A stretch of DNA of 64,000 bases. It comes from Ceratothoa steindachneri (taxonomy: Eukaryota > Arthropoda > Malacostraca > Isopoda > Cymothoidae). Below the pieces are notes generated by a model. The model was not told the DNA's origin. It ran no database searches and was given only the letters and a program-made list of their open reading frames with translations. The stretch covers positions 49,933,473 to 49,997,472 of the forward strand of contig OZ018338.1 in assembly GCA_963969495.1 (NCBI GenBank), in the 5' to 3' direction. The first letter of the stretch is position 1. Each line of letters begins with the position of its first letter. Positions 1 through 12,632 of this stretch are shown piece after piece. Position numbers and translations under genes: made by a program.

Positions 1-534
1 GTTTCGGCGTTCTTATTGGCTATAGGCACCATAAACACTTTTTTGGTTTCTCGTTCAAAACCCCCGAAAACCCACTGTCCTTCAGCACGCACCCGTGATT
101 GTATTTTCGTTTGCCGAATTTCGCCTCATCCACCTCGACAATTTTGGAGGGACCGCCGATCGGTTCAGCCCATTTTTCGAAAAAAGAAATAAGTACTTCG
201 CGGCAAAAGCTAAACCAATCGGTGATTGTAGCGTTAGAAAGGCCAGTCTGTTCACATATTTCAACATAAGTAAAACGATTAACAACAAAAAAATATTAAA
301 TTTGAACAATTTCTTTAAACTTAGATGGGACCCCGCGAAAAATGTACTATTACGCACTGATTGTTTGAAACGGCACCGCTGTCGCTTACCGTTTTCGTTT
401 AAATAGAATTTATCACAACGAAACATTAAATTTTCGGAAAAATGTAAATTCGCACTGAATTTTGGGCATTTTATAGTTATCTTGATTAATTTATGAGCCT
501 CTAGATAATCTAAAAGTTTTTCGCAGTTATACAA
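1..534 (-). pseudogene. Merlin-type DNA transposase, N-terminal and first catalytic part, truncated by window edge
   Basis: Merlin transposases (IS1016-like) cut and paste DNA through a DDE-type catalytic core. Read on the minus strand from 534, the protein has an N-terminal Cys-rich segment starting KCPKF with a later FRCDKF. It then has the typical SVRNSTFF and SHLSLKKL motifs of this family. After a frameshift near 270-300 the reading continues in another frame with LSNATITDW, EPIGGPSKIVEVDE and KFGKRKYNHG, where VEVDE carries the first catalytic Asp. A second shift near 82 leads to EGQWVFGGFERET and VFMVPIANKNAE at the window edge. The normal CPxC pair reads CPKF, so one zinc ligand is lost. 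The order and motifs fit Merlin well. The two frameshifts show a dead copy. The C-terminal half and one terminal repeat lie outside the window. Confidence 0.82.
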
Positions 535-1352
535 AATAAACCCGAATTCGAATAATGACGAAGCACAAGTAGAACACGCAAACGATTTGCAAAACGGGTC
601 CTATTTATAAGCCACGACGTTGCCAGTAAGAAGCTGTTATCGTTCGTAACAATACAAAATATACGAAAACAAAACAAAAAACAATTAAAGACTTCAAGGA
701 ACCTTACCTAACTTAGAAAAAACTATAAACAAGCAGAGGCGCAGATATTTAATAAATAATACAGACTAAAAGTTACAAATCCCCAAAACAACAAAAAATA
801 TAACGCCATTATTGGTCATATCTGACGCTACCGTCTGACGTCATAAGAGATATGCTGTAGCCCAAAATTGTAGCTGACTAACAGCGCCATCTACCGTGCA
901 CCCCGAATTTGAAGTATTACCAACTTCCTACCTAATATATACACGCTAAAAATAAATATGAGCTGGAGACAAATGGACAGTAAAGTTGAAGGCTCTCCCC
1001 GCCCCCCTCACACACCCGCCACGCGAGTACGGAAAGCTCAACCAGGAATTATGACAGTAAAGTTTTTGAAACCTATCCGGTTAAACATTAATAATATCAA
1101 AATTATCATTAAACACATCAACATTGCTAAAAAAATAAATCATTATCATACAGGTTTTTTACAGAATATTTACTTTATGTTCTAATCTTTGCAATCTCGT
1201 CATTTAATTTTTATACACCTAATCTATATTGATTCTAGATTTTTTCGATCCTGAGAATCTTGTCTTTATACTCATACTTAGTTTTATTTATGCACATATT
1301 AACTAATTCCATTATATTTTGATTTAATAGCTGAGTGTATGTATGATTGTGT
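535..1352. other. Intergenic stretch without recognisable gene
   Basis: AT-rich sequence between the Merlin relic and the 3' end of CR1-like element A. A 75-codon open frame at 958-1185 has no recognisable motif and is probably chance. The opposite Merlin terminal repeat might lie here, but it cannot be identified without the other end. Confidence 0.5.
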
Positions 1353-2700
1353 CTAGTTTTTCTGAAAAGTATCTATAGTTTTGCTAGATATTACATCTCT
1401 TGGCAGCTTATTCCAAAGGTTAACAATTTTATATGAAAAAAAGTTACCAGTTAGATTTTTTCTACAACGCAACGGTACTAGCTTCATCTCGTTGTTCCTT
1501 GTCTCATTGTTATTTAACTTGAACCATATTCCAGCTTCTACATTTTCAATCCTATTCAATATCTTAAAGGTTTCTATTCCTTGTGTGCACAATATTTCCA
1601 AAGTGGGCGAACTAATGCATTATATAAATTTAGCACGAGAGTTGTCGTTTTATGTATCCAAGGATCCTGGAAGCACCTTTTTTTCTGCTTCTATGCATTG
1701 AAAACTAAACTTAAGATTATTCGATATATATACTTCTAAATCTTTCTCAAATTTTGTTTCTGTTATTTTCGAGCTAAATAATGTTTTTATAGTCTATGGA
1801 TTTCTGCATCCAATATGCATTACCTTACTCTTATCTAAGTTCATAGGCAGTTTCCGTTCTCTTGACCATTTTTCTATACGATTAATATCTTTCTAGAGAT
1901 CATCTGCAACCACTTTACTAACTATCCCTTTTCCAAGTTTTGCGCCATCTGCAAATTTTACTATTTTTGACATGAAACTTCTGTCCAGATCGTTAATTTA
2001 AATTATGAATAGCAAGGGCCCCAACACAGAACCCTGAGGAACACCACTTGATACTTTTGTCTAATCAGATGCAGACCCATTGATTACTACGCTCTTATAT
2101 CTATTCGTAAGCCAATCTTCAATCCAGTCTCCTATTTTTCCTTTAATTCCCAGTCCCCTAATTTTTGCCATGAGTAATTTGTGAGGGACTTTATCGAAAG
2201 CTTTCTGAAAATCTAAGTATATAATATCAGTCGATTTTTCGGCATCATGTTGCTCAAATACATATTATAAGAAATCCAGCAAATTCGTTAGACAAGATTT
2301 ATTACTTCTGAATCCATGTTGAGAATCTCTAAGTAATCCTTTTGATTCTAAATGAAATACAATTTTCTTGCAGATGAATGATTCTAGAGGTTTTCTAACC
2401 ACTGAAGTTAAACTAATCAGTCGATAATTTTTTACTTGTTCTCTGCAACCCTTTTTAAAGATGGGTGTTATATTTGCATATTTCCAGTCATTGGGAACAA
2501 TTACACTGTCTAATGATTTATTAAAAATATTTGCGCGATGCCTCCTAACAACATCCTGAACTTCTTTTAGGACTCTGGGATAAAACATATCAGGTCCAGG
2601 TGATTTATTCGCGTGCATTTTACTAATCAAATTATTAACTTCTTCGGCAGTACAGCTATCAGAACTAATATGTCATATTTAGTTCTGGTATATGATTGAT
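1353..2700 (-). pseudogene. CR1-like LINE A, reverse transcriptase half of ORF2
   Basis: This is the RT of a CR1-clade non-LTR retrotransposon, which copies its own RNA at a nicked target. From 2630 down it shows NKSPGPDMFYPRVLKE, the fingers motif YRLISLTSVVRKPLE and SQHGFRSNKSCLTNLLDF. In other frames follow YLDFQKAFDKVPH, SGVPQGSVLGPLLF and KFADGAKLG. The last is the catalytic FADD box with its second Asp changed to Gly (1944-1955). The C-terminal CR1 signature YKIVNLWNKLPRDV ends at about 1353. Several frameshifts and stops make it inactive. It belongs to the same unit as the endonuclease at 3161-3800 and ORF1 at 3990-4522. Confidence 0.88.
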
Positions 2701-3160
2701 TTCTTCATTAGTAAAAAGAGTCAGGAAGTAATTGTTCAATAAGCAAGCTATGTCATAATTAGTGAATTTTAAACTACCATCACTATCCTTCAGTGGTCCA
2801 ATATTGTTCTTTATTGGCTTTCTATTGTTTACTCAGGCATAGAATTCCTTTGGATTTACTTTAAAATTCTGTATCACTCTTATTTCTTCTTCTCTTTTGG
2901 CTTTTTTAATTCTTCTTTTTATTTCTCGTCATATTGTTCTGTCATCTGTTAGGTTGGCCTGCTTTTTAGCATTCTATACGTCTATTTCCTATTCTTTATC
3001 ATGATTTTTATTTCTTTGGTTGGCAACGTAAGATCCTGACTAGTAGAAGATTTTTTACTTTTAATGGGGACATATTTTGATTGTTTTTTCGTAAAAATAT
3101 TCTTAAAAGATATCCACGCATTTTTTACTTCTTCCTTATTTGTATCATATCCTAATAAGC

Positions 3161-3800
3161 TTATTTCATAGCTTGATAATTACCTTTGTTAAAATCAAGT
3201 CTGTGTATATTGTGTATTATGAGGTCCAATATGTTGTTATCCCTTGTTGGTTTACTGATCCACTGTGTTAAGAAATTATCATCAATAAACTCCAAATGTT
3301 TCTGCCCTTCTTGGTCCGCTTGTTTTGTTATCCAGTTTATTTTGCTGCAATTGAAGTCTCCCATGACTACAGGCAGTTTCTTATCGATTTGTTTTGTCAA
3401 TAAATCATAGAGTTTCGCATAAAGACCCAGGGACTGGTGCGGGTTGATGTATATTAAATAAATGCATAAACTTATTTTATCTAAATTTAGCTTCCCTCCT
3501 ATTATTTCTAGGTTCGTATCCAAGGTAAAATCTCTGTTGGGAAAAAATATTCGCGTACATATAATAACACTCCTCCTCTTAATTTAGCTTTTCGATCTTT
3601 TTGAACATCTTGTAGCTATCTAGTTCAAATTCACCCCTTAAATCTCTCGAGTTCAAATTTATCCATGATTCTGTAATTGAAATTATGTTGTACTTCTCTA
3701 CAGCTACCATAGCTCTGAATTCTAACAATTTGTTTATAATTGAACGTGCATTTATAAGAATCGCTATTATGGGTCTGTTAGACTCCCTGGCGGAGATTCG
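3161..3800 (-). pseudogene. CR1-like LINE A, APE-type endonuclease of ORF2
   Basis: The endonuclease nicks target DNA to prime reverse transcription. The N-terminal part reads NARSIINKLLEF followed by SITESW, which carries the catalytic Glu. A stop and a shift follow, and from 3523 the open frame gives VVMGDFNCSKINW (the Asp/Asn pair GDFN) and PTRDNNILDLIIHN. The frame ends close to where the SDH motif is expected. The order endonuclease then RT, both on the minus strand, supports one ORF2 with the segment at 1353-2700. Between 2700 and 3161 only weakly readable linker sequence remains. Confidence 0.85.
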
Positions 3801-3989
3801 TTTCCCGAAACCGGGATTGCTACATTAGATGGGGTTGTTTTATTTTTACAAATATTGCTTTTACGAGATCATTCAAAGAGGCTGAACACGTTGTCGTTCA
3901 ATAATTCTCCGTAGTTTTTTTTGCCCTTATTATTTAAGTGCGTCTCATCATTGAAAAGGTATTCTTCTCTATCGATGAAACTCCACCAA

Positions 3990-4522
3990 AAATTAACGAA
4001 CTTAATTGCCTTCCTTTCATACATTATTTTGAGTCTTGAATCAATTTAAATAGTTTTACTTAAAGCCTCTGTTGACACATTAATTCTGGCTAAAATGCCT
4101 ACCATAATACCTTTGTCTGTTTTTGCTTTGATTTGGTTCGTTAATGACTCGAACTCTGAAATAACCTGTTCGGTTTCTACCACTTCATTTTTAGCATAAG
4201 TATCATTCGATCCAACATGCACTATTACTGCACTATCTTCGTTATCAACTTGAAGTTTCACAATCTCTTCGTCAATTTTTTTTTATCGTAGTACCTGGAT
4301 GGCAACGGGTTTTCCTATTTTTCTTTTCCTTTAATCCGAAGTAATCACATCGGTTTCTTACTAAGGAATCACCAATGAGGAAAATCTGCTTCTCTTTCAT
4401 AGATCTATTATAAGTTTCTGTTTGCGAATTGTGTGGTACATTTTCGTCAACTTTTCGTTTACTTGTCTCTAAAATAAAATCACTATCATTCCTTTCTATT
4501 ATATTTTCTATGAACGCAACTG
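3990..4522 (-). pseudogene. CR1-like LINE A, ORF1 SGNH-esterase-like domain (3' part of ORF1)
   Basis: ORF1 proteins of CR1-clade LINEs often carry an SGNH/GDSL esterase-like domain of unclear role, possibly membrane or RNP related. Read down from about 4520, the frame contains KEKQIFLIGDSLVRN (block I, GDS) and after a shift DSAVIVHVGSNDT (block III, GxND type) with GIMVGILARINVS. The domain is broken by a frameshift near 4270. The reading frame stops abruptly at about 4522, exactly where the 3' tail of element B begins. The missing N-terminal part appears at 9060-9430 on the far side of B. This supports insertion of B into A. Confidence 0.78.
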
Positions 4523-4857
4523 CTTAACATAAAGTAACATAACATAACATAATTTTACGGATGACAAAAGCCACAAGGGCCTATCAAAGGTCATCCGCAT
4601 CCGTCAAAACCCACCCACAAAAAGCACCATCACCAGGGAAAGACAAAATCAAAGTCCCCCACAATATAATATAACAGATGACAAAAGCCACAAGGGCTCA
4701 TCATAAGTCATCCGAGTCAAACGGCCTCTTTTTTAAGTCATCCAAACTCCAAAGAAAACTACATTCAGAGGATTGCGTCCACAAACAAGGGTATCACCAA
4801 TCGAGGCTTATCAAGAACTAAATCATGCAGCTATAGATATATATATATATAAAAAAC
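4523..4857 (-). repeat. 3' UTR of LINE B with two hairpin repeats and a pentanucleotide tail
   Basis: Downstream of ORF2 of B, read on the minus strand, lie two copies of a 38-bp hairpin at 4559-4596 and 4676-4713, 117 bp apart. In the first the arms are GGATGAC and GTCATCC, a perfect 7-bp stem. The second has one mismatch at the stem base. The loop holds GCCCTTGTGGC. The end is a short AACAT-type microsatellite (about 4525-4553, TTATG in the sense orientation), as often seen at CR1-like 3' ends. A stretch of TATATA lies at 4835-4850. Confidence 0.7.
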
Positions 4858-7810
4858 TTAGGAACCATCACAACCTTCCCTCGCCATAAACTCATCCAAC
4901 CTACTCTTAAATACATTTAAATTTGGACTACCTACTACCCTCCGCGGCAATTTGTTCCAAAAGTCCACCACTCTATTGGTGAAAAAATATTTTCTTAAAT
5001 CCAACTTACACCCTTGCTTTTTAATTTTCAAGTGGTGACCTCTAGTCCGATTTCCATCATCTAACTCAAAAAACTTGCTAACATCCAATTTATCTATCCC
5101 AGAAAATTTTTTGAAGAGCTCAATCATATCCCCTCTCACACACCTCCTTTCGAACGAGAACATATTTAATATCCTCAGTCTATCTATATATTCAAGGTGC
5201 CTCAGGAAAGGAATAATCTTTGTTGCGCTCCATTGCACTGACTCGAGAAGGTTAATATCGTGTCTAAAATGTGGGGACCATGCCTGTATACAGTACTCTA
5301 GATGAGGCCTAACATAAGAGTTATAGAGTTTAAGAATAACCTCCTTACTTTTGTAACTGACATTTCTCTTAATGAAACCCAGCACTCTATTTGCCCTATT
5401 TCTTGCTTCAATACACTGCTTAGAAAACCTTAATGACTTATCTATTACTACTCCTACATCTTTCTCATCCTCTACTGAGCTCAGCTAATGCCCATCCATT
5501 TCATAGTTAAATTCTCTATTATCTTTTCCCATGTTAATAACTTTGCACTTATCAAGGTTGAAAGTCATTTGCCACTTATATGCCCAGGATAACAATTTAT
5601 TTAAATCCCCCTGCACTTTAAAATTATCATCAATATCTTTAACTACAGCTGCTAATTTGGTATCATCCGCAAAAATTGACACTTTATTATTAACTGCCTC
5701 CCCAAGATCGTTTATATAGATGACAAATAATGATGGACCGAGAAGTGATCCCTGAGGAACCCCACTGATAACATCTCTCCACTCTGACTTCACACCATTT
5801 AGCACTACCCTTTGCTTCCTGTCTTTCAGCCACTCAGCTATCCAATTTGAAACACCTCCACATATCCCATTCATTTTTAATTTATGAACTAGTCTCCTAT
5901 GTGGTACCTTATCAAATGCTTTACTAAAATCCAAGTAAATTACATCTACATTCTCTCCCTTATCTACTTAATCTGTTACAAACTCCGGAAAGTCTAGTAA
6001 ATTAGTCAAACATGATCTACCTGATCTAAACCCATGCTGAGCATCGCTGATTAACCCCTCCCTCTCTAGATGTTGGCAAGTCCCTTTTTTAACTATTTTC
6101 TCAAGAATTTTACAAACTACAGGAGTTAGGCTAACCGGTCTAAAGTTATTTGGATCCTCTTTACTACCCTTCTTGGAAATGGGGACTACATTCGCTCTCT
6201 TCCAATCATCGGGTATTTCTCCATATTCCAGTGACCTAGTATATAACTTCTCCAGAGCTATTGAGATACTTTCTACCCCTTCTTTAAGTATCGGCGAATA
6301 AATATTATCAGGGCCGGAGGCCTTGGTAGTATCTAACTCACCTATTAGTCCTTTTATCGTCCTCTAATCCCCACTGATGGTAGTAAACACCTCTTTCCCT
6401 GACCCATGAGTACTATACATAAGACTATTTAGTTTCTCCTTTGTAAATACTGATGCAAAATGACCATTTAGTACCTCAACTATTTCCTCATCAGTTTCTC
6501 TCACAACCCCTTCATATTTGATAGGTCCTATTTTAACTCTGCCAGACTTGTTATTAGTTTTATAGTAACTAAAGAACTTTCTAGGATCTTTGTTGCTATC
6601 CTGAGCTAATTTAATTTCTGACACCCTTTTGTTCTTCTTTATAATCTTATTTAACTCATTCCTAGCCATTCTATAATCACTTAAATTTTCAATATAATTT
6701 TCTACCTCTTATTTTTTATATGCCCTTTTCTTGTTTGAAATTTTTCTAGCTATCTCCTGATTCCACCATAATGGTTTCCTACTTTTGTTCCTAATGGCCT
6801 TCATTGGGATAACTGTTCTTGGACTACATTTATTATATGCTTGAAAGTATCCCACATCACATAAGCATTTTTACCTCTGAATTCTACATCCCAGTCTACA
6901 AAATTTAGCAAGCTTCGGAGTTTTACATAATCTCCCTTATGAAAATTTGGAACTTTTTCAGCATTCTCGGTTATTTTACCCTTCTCAATTCCCAAGTTAA
7001 AACGAACTATCTGATGGTCACTTTTTTCCAATGCTTCCCCAACAGTCAATTCTTGAACTAAATGATCACTGTTAGAAAGTACTAAATCTAATATATTGTC
7101 CCCCCTCGTTGGCTCATTAACAAATTAATTCAAAAAATTATCCTCAAAGCATTCTATGAACCTGCCACTTGTTCTATCTCTACCTATCATATTTTCCCAG
7201 TCCACAGAGTTTAAGTTGAAGTCCCCAATAATAACTGCATCTGTTTCACATCCTTTACTCATTTCCCTTATCATTAGTTCATCCATATCATTAGTCATCC
7301 CAGGTGGCCTGTATAAAGCTCCCAAATGCACCATTCTATTTTTACTGAACCTAATATCTATCTAAAGTGACTCAACTCCATCCTGCTTTATTGAAGTATT
7401 TAAACTTGAAACAATGTTGTTTTTTATATAGATAATTATTCCTCCACCAATCCTACCTGTCCTTTGACTAATGTACATATTATAGCCCTGTAAATCAAAT
7501 TCACTTATAGTGTCACTAAATTCTATTTCATTAACTCATGATTCAGTAACACATAATATATCTATATCCTCATTGCTAATATAACTAAATAGCTCAACTT
7601 TCTTGTTTCTAAGACTACGAGCATTTGTATAGAAACAATTTAACCCCCCTATCCCTGAATCACCTCTTGAAACCTGAATGACCTCACCTCTATCGCCTTG
7701 GAACCTATTTCTGTTATCTGCCAAATCCATTCTACTTTCAGTATTATAATGTCCTCTCATAATTCCCTGACCACTATTAGTATCTAGTTTCCCACCGGCA
7801 AAGACCTAAT
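4858..7810 (-). pseudogene. CR1-like LINE B ORF2: APE endonuclease plus reverse transcriptase, nearly full length
   Basis: Almost the whole ORF2 can be read in order. The endonuclease begins with LNCFYTNARSLRNKKVEL and CVTES (catalytic Glu) near 7540, then AVIIGDFNLNSVDW near 7230, TRGDNILDLVLSNSDHLV and KSDHQIVRF near 7020. The RT has TKASGPDNIYSPILKE, NFRPVSLTPVVCKILE and AQHGFRSGRSCLTNLL. It continues with IYLDFSKAFDKVPHRRL, ISGVPQGSLLGPSLFV and SIFADDTKLA, with intact FADD at 5662-5673. The C-terminal CR1 tail FTNRVVDFWNKLPRRVV ends at 4858. About seven single-base stops interrupt it, several of them Trp to stop. Few frameshifts are seen, so this copy is younger than A. Confidence 0.93.
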
Positions 7811-7856
7811 AACACGATCATACTCCTCTCACAACACATCTACCCCCCTCCTACTC

Positions 7857-8653
7857 AAATGCAGTCCATCCATCGCATACATTTCTTTGATTCCAACAAA
7901 CCTATCCCACACATCCACAAAGATGACACCTTCCATCTCACACATCCTCCTCACATAATCATTTAGCCCAATCGCACGAGACATCTATTCTACCCCAACA
8001 TCCATTCTTGGAAGCACACCTGTCACAACACCTTTCATTCTACTTTCTTTCACCTTTTCAATCAACCTCTTGTACCTCTCACGTAACTCGCATGCACCCA
8101 CTTTCTTCACATCATTCATTCCTACATGTGTAATCACAACCGCATCCCTTGCACAGCCAGACACCAGATCCTTATACCTATCAGACAGATCTCTCACTCC
8201 AGCATCCGGCAAACACACCCTCAGACCATTCAATCTACTTGCATTTAACTTCCTATCTAAATATCTAACTCGCGAATCACCCATCACAAGCCCTTCAGTC
8301 AGACTCCTATTCCTAACCCCCACAGAACTAACTCCATCCCCACTCCTATTCTCATTCAAACTACCAGTCACTCTACCTCCACCCCCACCCCCATCAGTCA
8401 TATTACTTCCAGTTACTTCCTCTCTTAGGGCACCGAATCTATTAGTCAAGCTAATAGGTTCTGTGTCCCTCTGACTCACACACCTATTCTCTTCCTGGCT
8501 AACCACCTCAACAGAGGCAACCCTATTCTCACAAAGAACAGGAGAAGCCTCCCTAGCTTCACGTTTCCTACCCACTCTCCACTGTCCCCCATCCTCACTT
8601 GGCCTATTTCTAACTTCACTATCCCTAGAACTATCATATCCTACCTCCTCCAC
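7857..8653 (-). pseudogene. CR1-like LINE B ORF1, SGNH-esterase-like domain
   Basis: The 222-codon frame (8653-7985) holds a polar linker and then the esterase blocks: LVMGDSRVRYLDR (GDS), VCLPDAGVRDLSDRY and VVITHVGMNDVKKV (GMND). After one stop at 7985-7983 the same frame continues to MDGLHLSRRG near 7860, which matches the C-terminal Asp/His pair of the SGNH fold. The whole catalytic layout is therefore visible apart from the stop. It lies directly upstream of ORF2 with a short spacer, as in CR1-clade elements. Confidence 0.85.
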
Positions 8654-8700
8654 CAGCCCTCTACCTTCACCTAAAACATCTAACTGGCCTACCTCCTTAC

Positions 8701-8925
8701 CTAACCTATTCCCAGCTCTAGGCCTAACACTAAGTCCCTGCTGAGCTCAGCAACTAACCCCTCCAGCCTACATATCCTGTCTAAATCCTGCCTTCTCATC
8801 CCCTCTAAATCTACAATGCATTCACGCAGCCCACATACAACACATGTATACCCCTCTCCTAATACACCACAACCAATGCATACATTCAGACACTCATGCT
8901 CACTTTCATCCCCAAACTCCATCAC
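8701..8925 (-). pseudogene. CR1-like LINE B ORF1, N-terminal zinc-finger and coiled coil
   Basis: The 74-codon frame begins with ATG at 8925, the likely ORF1 start. It contains CLNVCIGCGVLGEGYTCVVC, a Cys-rich finger of the PHD-like type found in CR1 ORF1 proteins. A leucine-rich helix follows (DLDRICRLEGLVAELSRDL) that could form a coiled coil. The frame is lost at about 8700 by a shift into the frame of the esterase part (LGKEVGQLDVLGEG). Roughly 135 bp upstream (8926-9060) has the look of 5' UTR. Confidence 0.75.
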
Positions 8926-9059
8926 TTATTCAAACAAAGAAAGAACTTAAGTAGTAATAAGAAAAAAAAGAAGAGCAACTTAGCTTTCGCTGATTGTGGT
9001 GAGAAAAAAAAACAAACTGTAGAAAAATCTGAAAAATAAATCAACAGACTGAGAGCTCT

Positions 9060-9430
9060 ATGGAACACGTACTATCTGTTCGAAGGTCGACTCTAGGCAA
9101 ACAACCTTCTTACTTAAAGAGGTATTGACTTGGGTAATATTTTCGTTCAAGGATTAAAGGGAGCCTATCTTATTTTCTAAGCTAATTTGGCCTCACTATT
9201 TTTAGAGAATAGTTGTCTGCATTAGAATTACAACTGTTTAACTCTAGAGCTGAGATTCTGTTTTCCATGTCGTCAATTATTTTTAGCAGATCGTTCTTTT
9301 CTTTTCTATGCTTTTTTTTCCAATTTACAGAAGAGACAAAGGCTAACAGAAGTAATGTCATGATATGATTGTTCTGGAAAATTTATACACCACTTAACTG
9401 TCTTGCAATTAAAGCAAAATGTTTTCAACT
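9060..9430 (-). pseudogene. CR1-like LINE A, detached N-terminal part of ORF1
   Basis: On the minus strand the segment reads CFNCKTVKWCINFPEQ, YHDITSVSLCLFCK (Cys/His finger) and, after a slip in a poly-A run, KNDLLKIIDDMENRISALEL. Further weak heptads (VNTSLSKKVVCLESTFEQIV) run to about 9060. This is the finger-plus-coiled-coil start expected for an ORF1. It has the same orientation as the esterase part of A that resumes at 4522. I infer that it is the same ORF1 split by element B. Identity with A rather than a third copy is not proven. Confidence 0.55.
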
Positions 9431-10326
9431 ACTCTGCACCAGGCATACTGAATTATTATACTCAGTAAATAATTCTTACTAATTGGGCAAAATTTTAGGT
9501 GCTTTCAAAGTTAAACCCATTATATCTATTTCTCAATGATAAAAAAGTAGCTTATTGCCTCTCTTCTTATTAAAGTTTAACAGTAACTAGTTCACTTTAT
9601 GACTCTAGTTATTTTTATGTAGATATTCGTTTTACTCAAGACATAAATTAATTCGTAACTATACTAATCCTTGGGTTCATAAGTGTCAATTGAAAATCTG
9701 TTTAATTATTGTACAAATTAGTTCCTATAATTAATGCGAAATGTATTTATGCCACAACAAGAATAATGAATTTCTAACTGTTAAATACAAGTCACAGAAA
9801 AACAATTCAAATTTATCAATAGGTAAATAGAAAAAGGTCACGTGAAAATATGCCTGTTGAAATGCCGACAGACTGGCGCCGTCTGGCTTAAGATCTCGTC
9901 GTTAATTGGCTAAGGCCCCGACACGTCAGAGATAAGGTAAGAGCAAGTAAACAAATGCACGCACAGGCCAAAAACAAAACAAATCTGAACAATATTATGC
10001 GCAAATTCTCAATAACTCAAGATAAATATTGACAAATTGCTACCTTTATAGACACTTAATAAAAGAAGGGAAAATTCTTCTCCGGGAAATATGGTGCCGA
10101 GATGATATGTAAAAATGCCTGCTTTGATAAGAAGAAATTTAGCAAATACAAAAATTTACACAGCTAACGAGTCTTTCTAACTATTTAATTATTTGAATAG
10201 GAAGTTTAAACAAAGCACAAACACTTCTCACTATACAAAAAAGAAATATTCTAGACACTTTATTGATCAAGGAGCGAGAGCAAAACTGAACACTTCCGAG
10301 CAGGAGCATGGCTTGAACACCAAACC

Positions 10327-10328
<2 letters not shown>
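9431..10328. other. AT-rich stretch without recognisable gene
   Basis: No coding motifs were seen on either strand. The open frame at 10181-10375 on the minus strand is produced mainly by the GA repeat. Confidence 0.5.

Positions 10329-10359
<31 letters not shown>
10329..10359 (+). repeat. (GA)n microsatellite
   Basis: About 15 uninterrupted GA units. Confidence 0.97.
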
Positions 10360-10361
<2 letters not shown>

Positions 10362-10439
10362 ACAAGGAGTAACAAGGAAAAGAGGTACCCTAGTAGACCT
10401 TACAATCCATTCAAAGAGGGTACCTTTGAGTGAACACTT

Positions 10440-11912
<1,473 letters not shown>

Positions 11913-12131
11913 TGAGTAGACGAAAGCTGGTCGCCGAGTGGTCTGAAAAATTAGCTCTTATAAGGCTAACAGTGACCCTGGGGCCAGGAGTACGTGTCAC
12001 TCATTCAGGTGTAAGCACAACACCACCTTTGTAGGGCTTAAATTAAACAGGGATAACCATTATGGAAGTCCTTACACTTCACTATATTATGGTGAGTAAA
12101 GCAGCAAAGCTCCACCATGATATCACTATAA

Positions 12132-12632
12132 CCTTGTAGTAGTAGTTCGCCAACCTATCTTTAATCCCGCCTAGATAATGATTTAGACATAAAAGTCAGT
12201 ATGACAATCGTGGGTGAGCCACAAGGCGTCCGGGGGGAGGGTTTTCTTTGGGGAAAGGTGACATTAAGTATTAAGTTTCACACCAAACAGAGTTCAGGTG
12301 GAACCTTCGTCACCCCGTGGCAGAGTGTCCTGTTCTGCGTCAGAGGTATGTAGATATAGATACTACCCATCGGCAGGATTCCTTGGAACAGATTGTGTGT
12401 GTAATACTGCGAACGAAGACGGGAGAGAAAATAAAGCAGTGTTGTGATTGGCTATGTGTGTGATGAGAATTGGAAGATCTACACACCTCAGTAATACAGG
12501 GGTGAGCACAGCGCGCCCACCAATGGGTAGCTTGATCTCTCCGTGCGCTGACGTTTGTGTCCGCTCACGCCGGGATCGAACCCGGTACCGCGACGTGAGC
12601 GGACCAACGCCATATACACTCGGCTAGCAAGA
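12132..12632 (-). mobile_element. tRNA-like SINE, copy 1 (inverted relative to copy 2)
   Basis: Read on the minus strand, the head carries GCTAGCCGAGTG (box A-like) and CCGGGTTCGATCCCGG, which contains the RNA polymerase III box B core GGTTCGATCCC. A body of about 400 bp follows. It includes AGATCTTCCAATTCTCATC, GTTCCAAGGAATCCTGCCGA and GATTGTCATACTGAC, and ends near GGTTGGCGAACT. All these blocks recur in the same order in the plus-strand copy at 17107-17572, which identifies a dispersed family. I infer a SINE from the tRNA-like head. No LINE partner tail was identified. Confidence 0.7.

Noticed and set aside
958..1185. 75-codon open frame as a small gene
   Set aside because: No motif, AT-rich composition and no neighbouring signals.
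10181..10375. 64-codon minus-strand frame
   Set aside because: Its leucine/serine repeats are only the translation of the GA microsatellite.
12560..12632. A functional tRNA gene at the SINE head
   Set aside because: Box B is good, but no paired acceptor stem could be drawn, and the same head is found with the same 400-bp body at 17107. A tRNA-derived SINE fits better.
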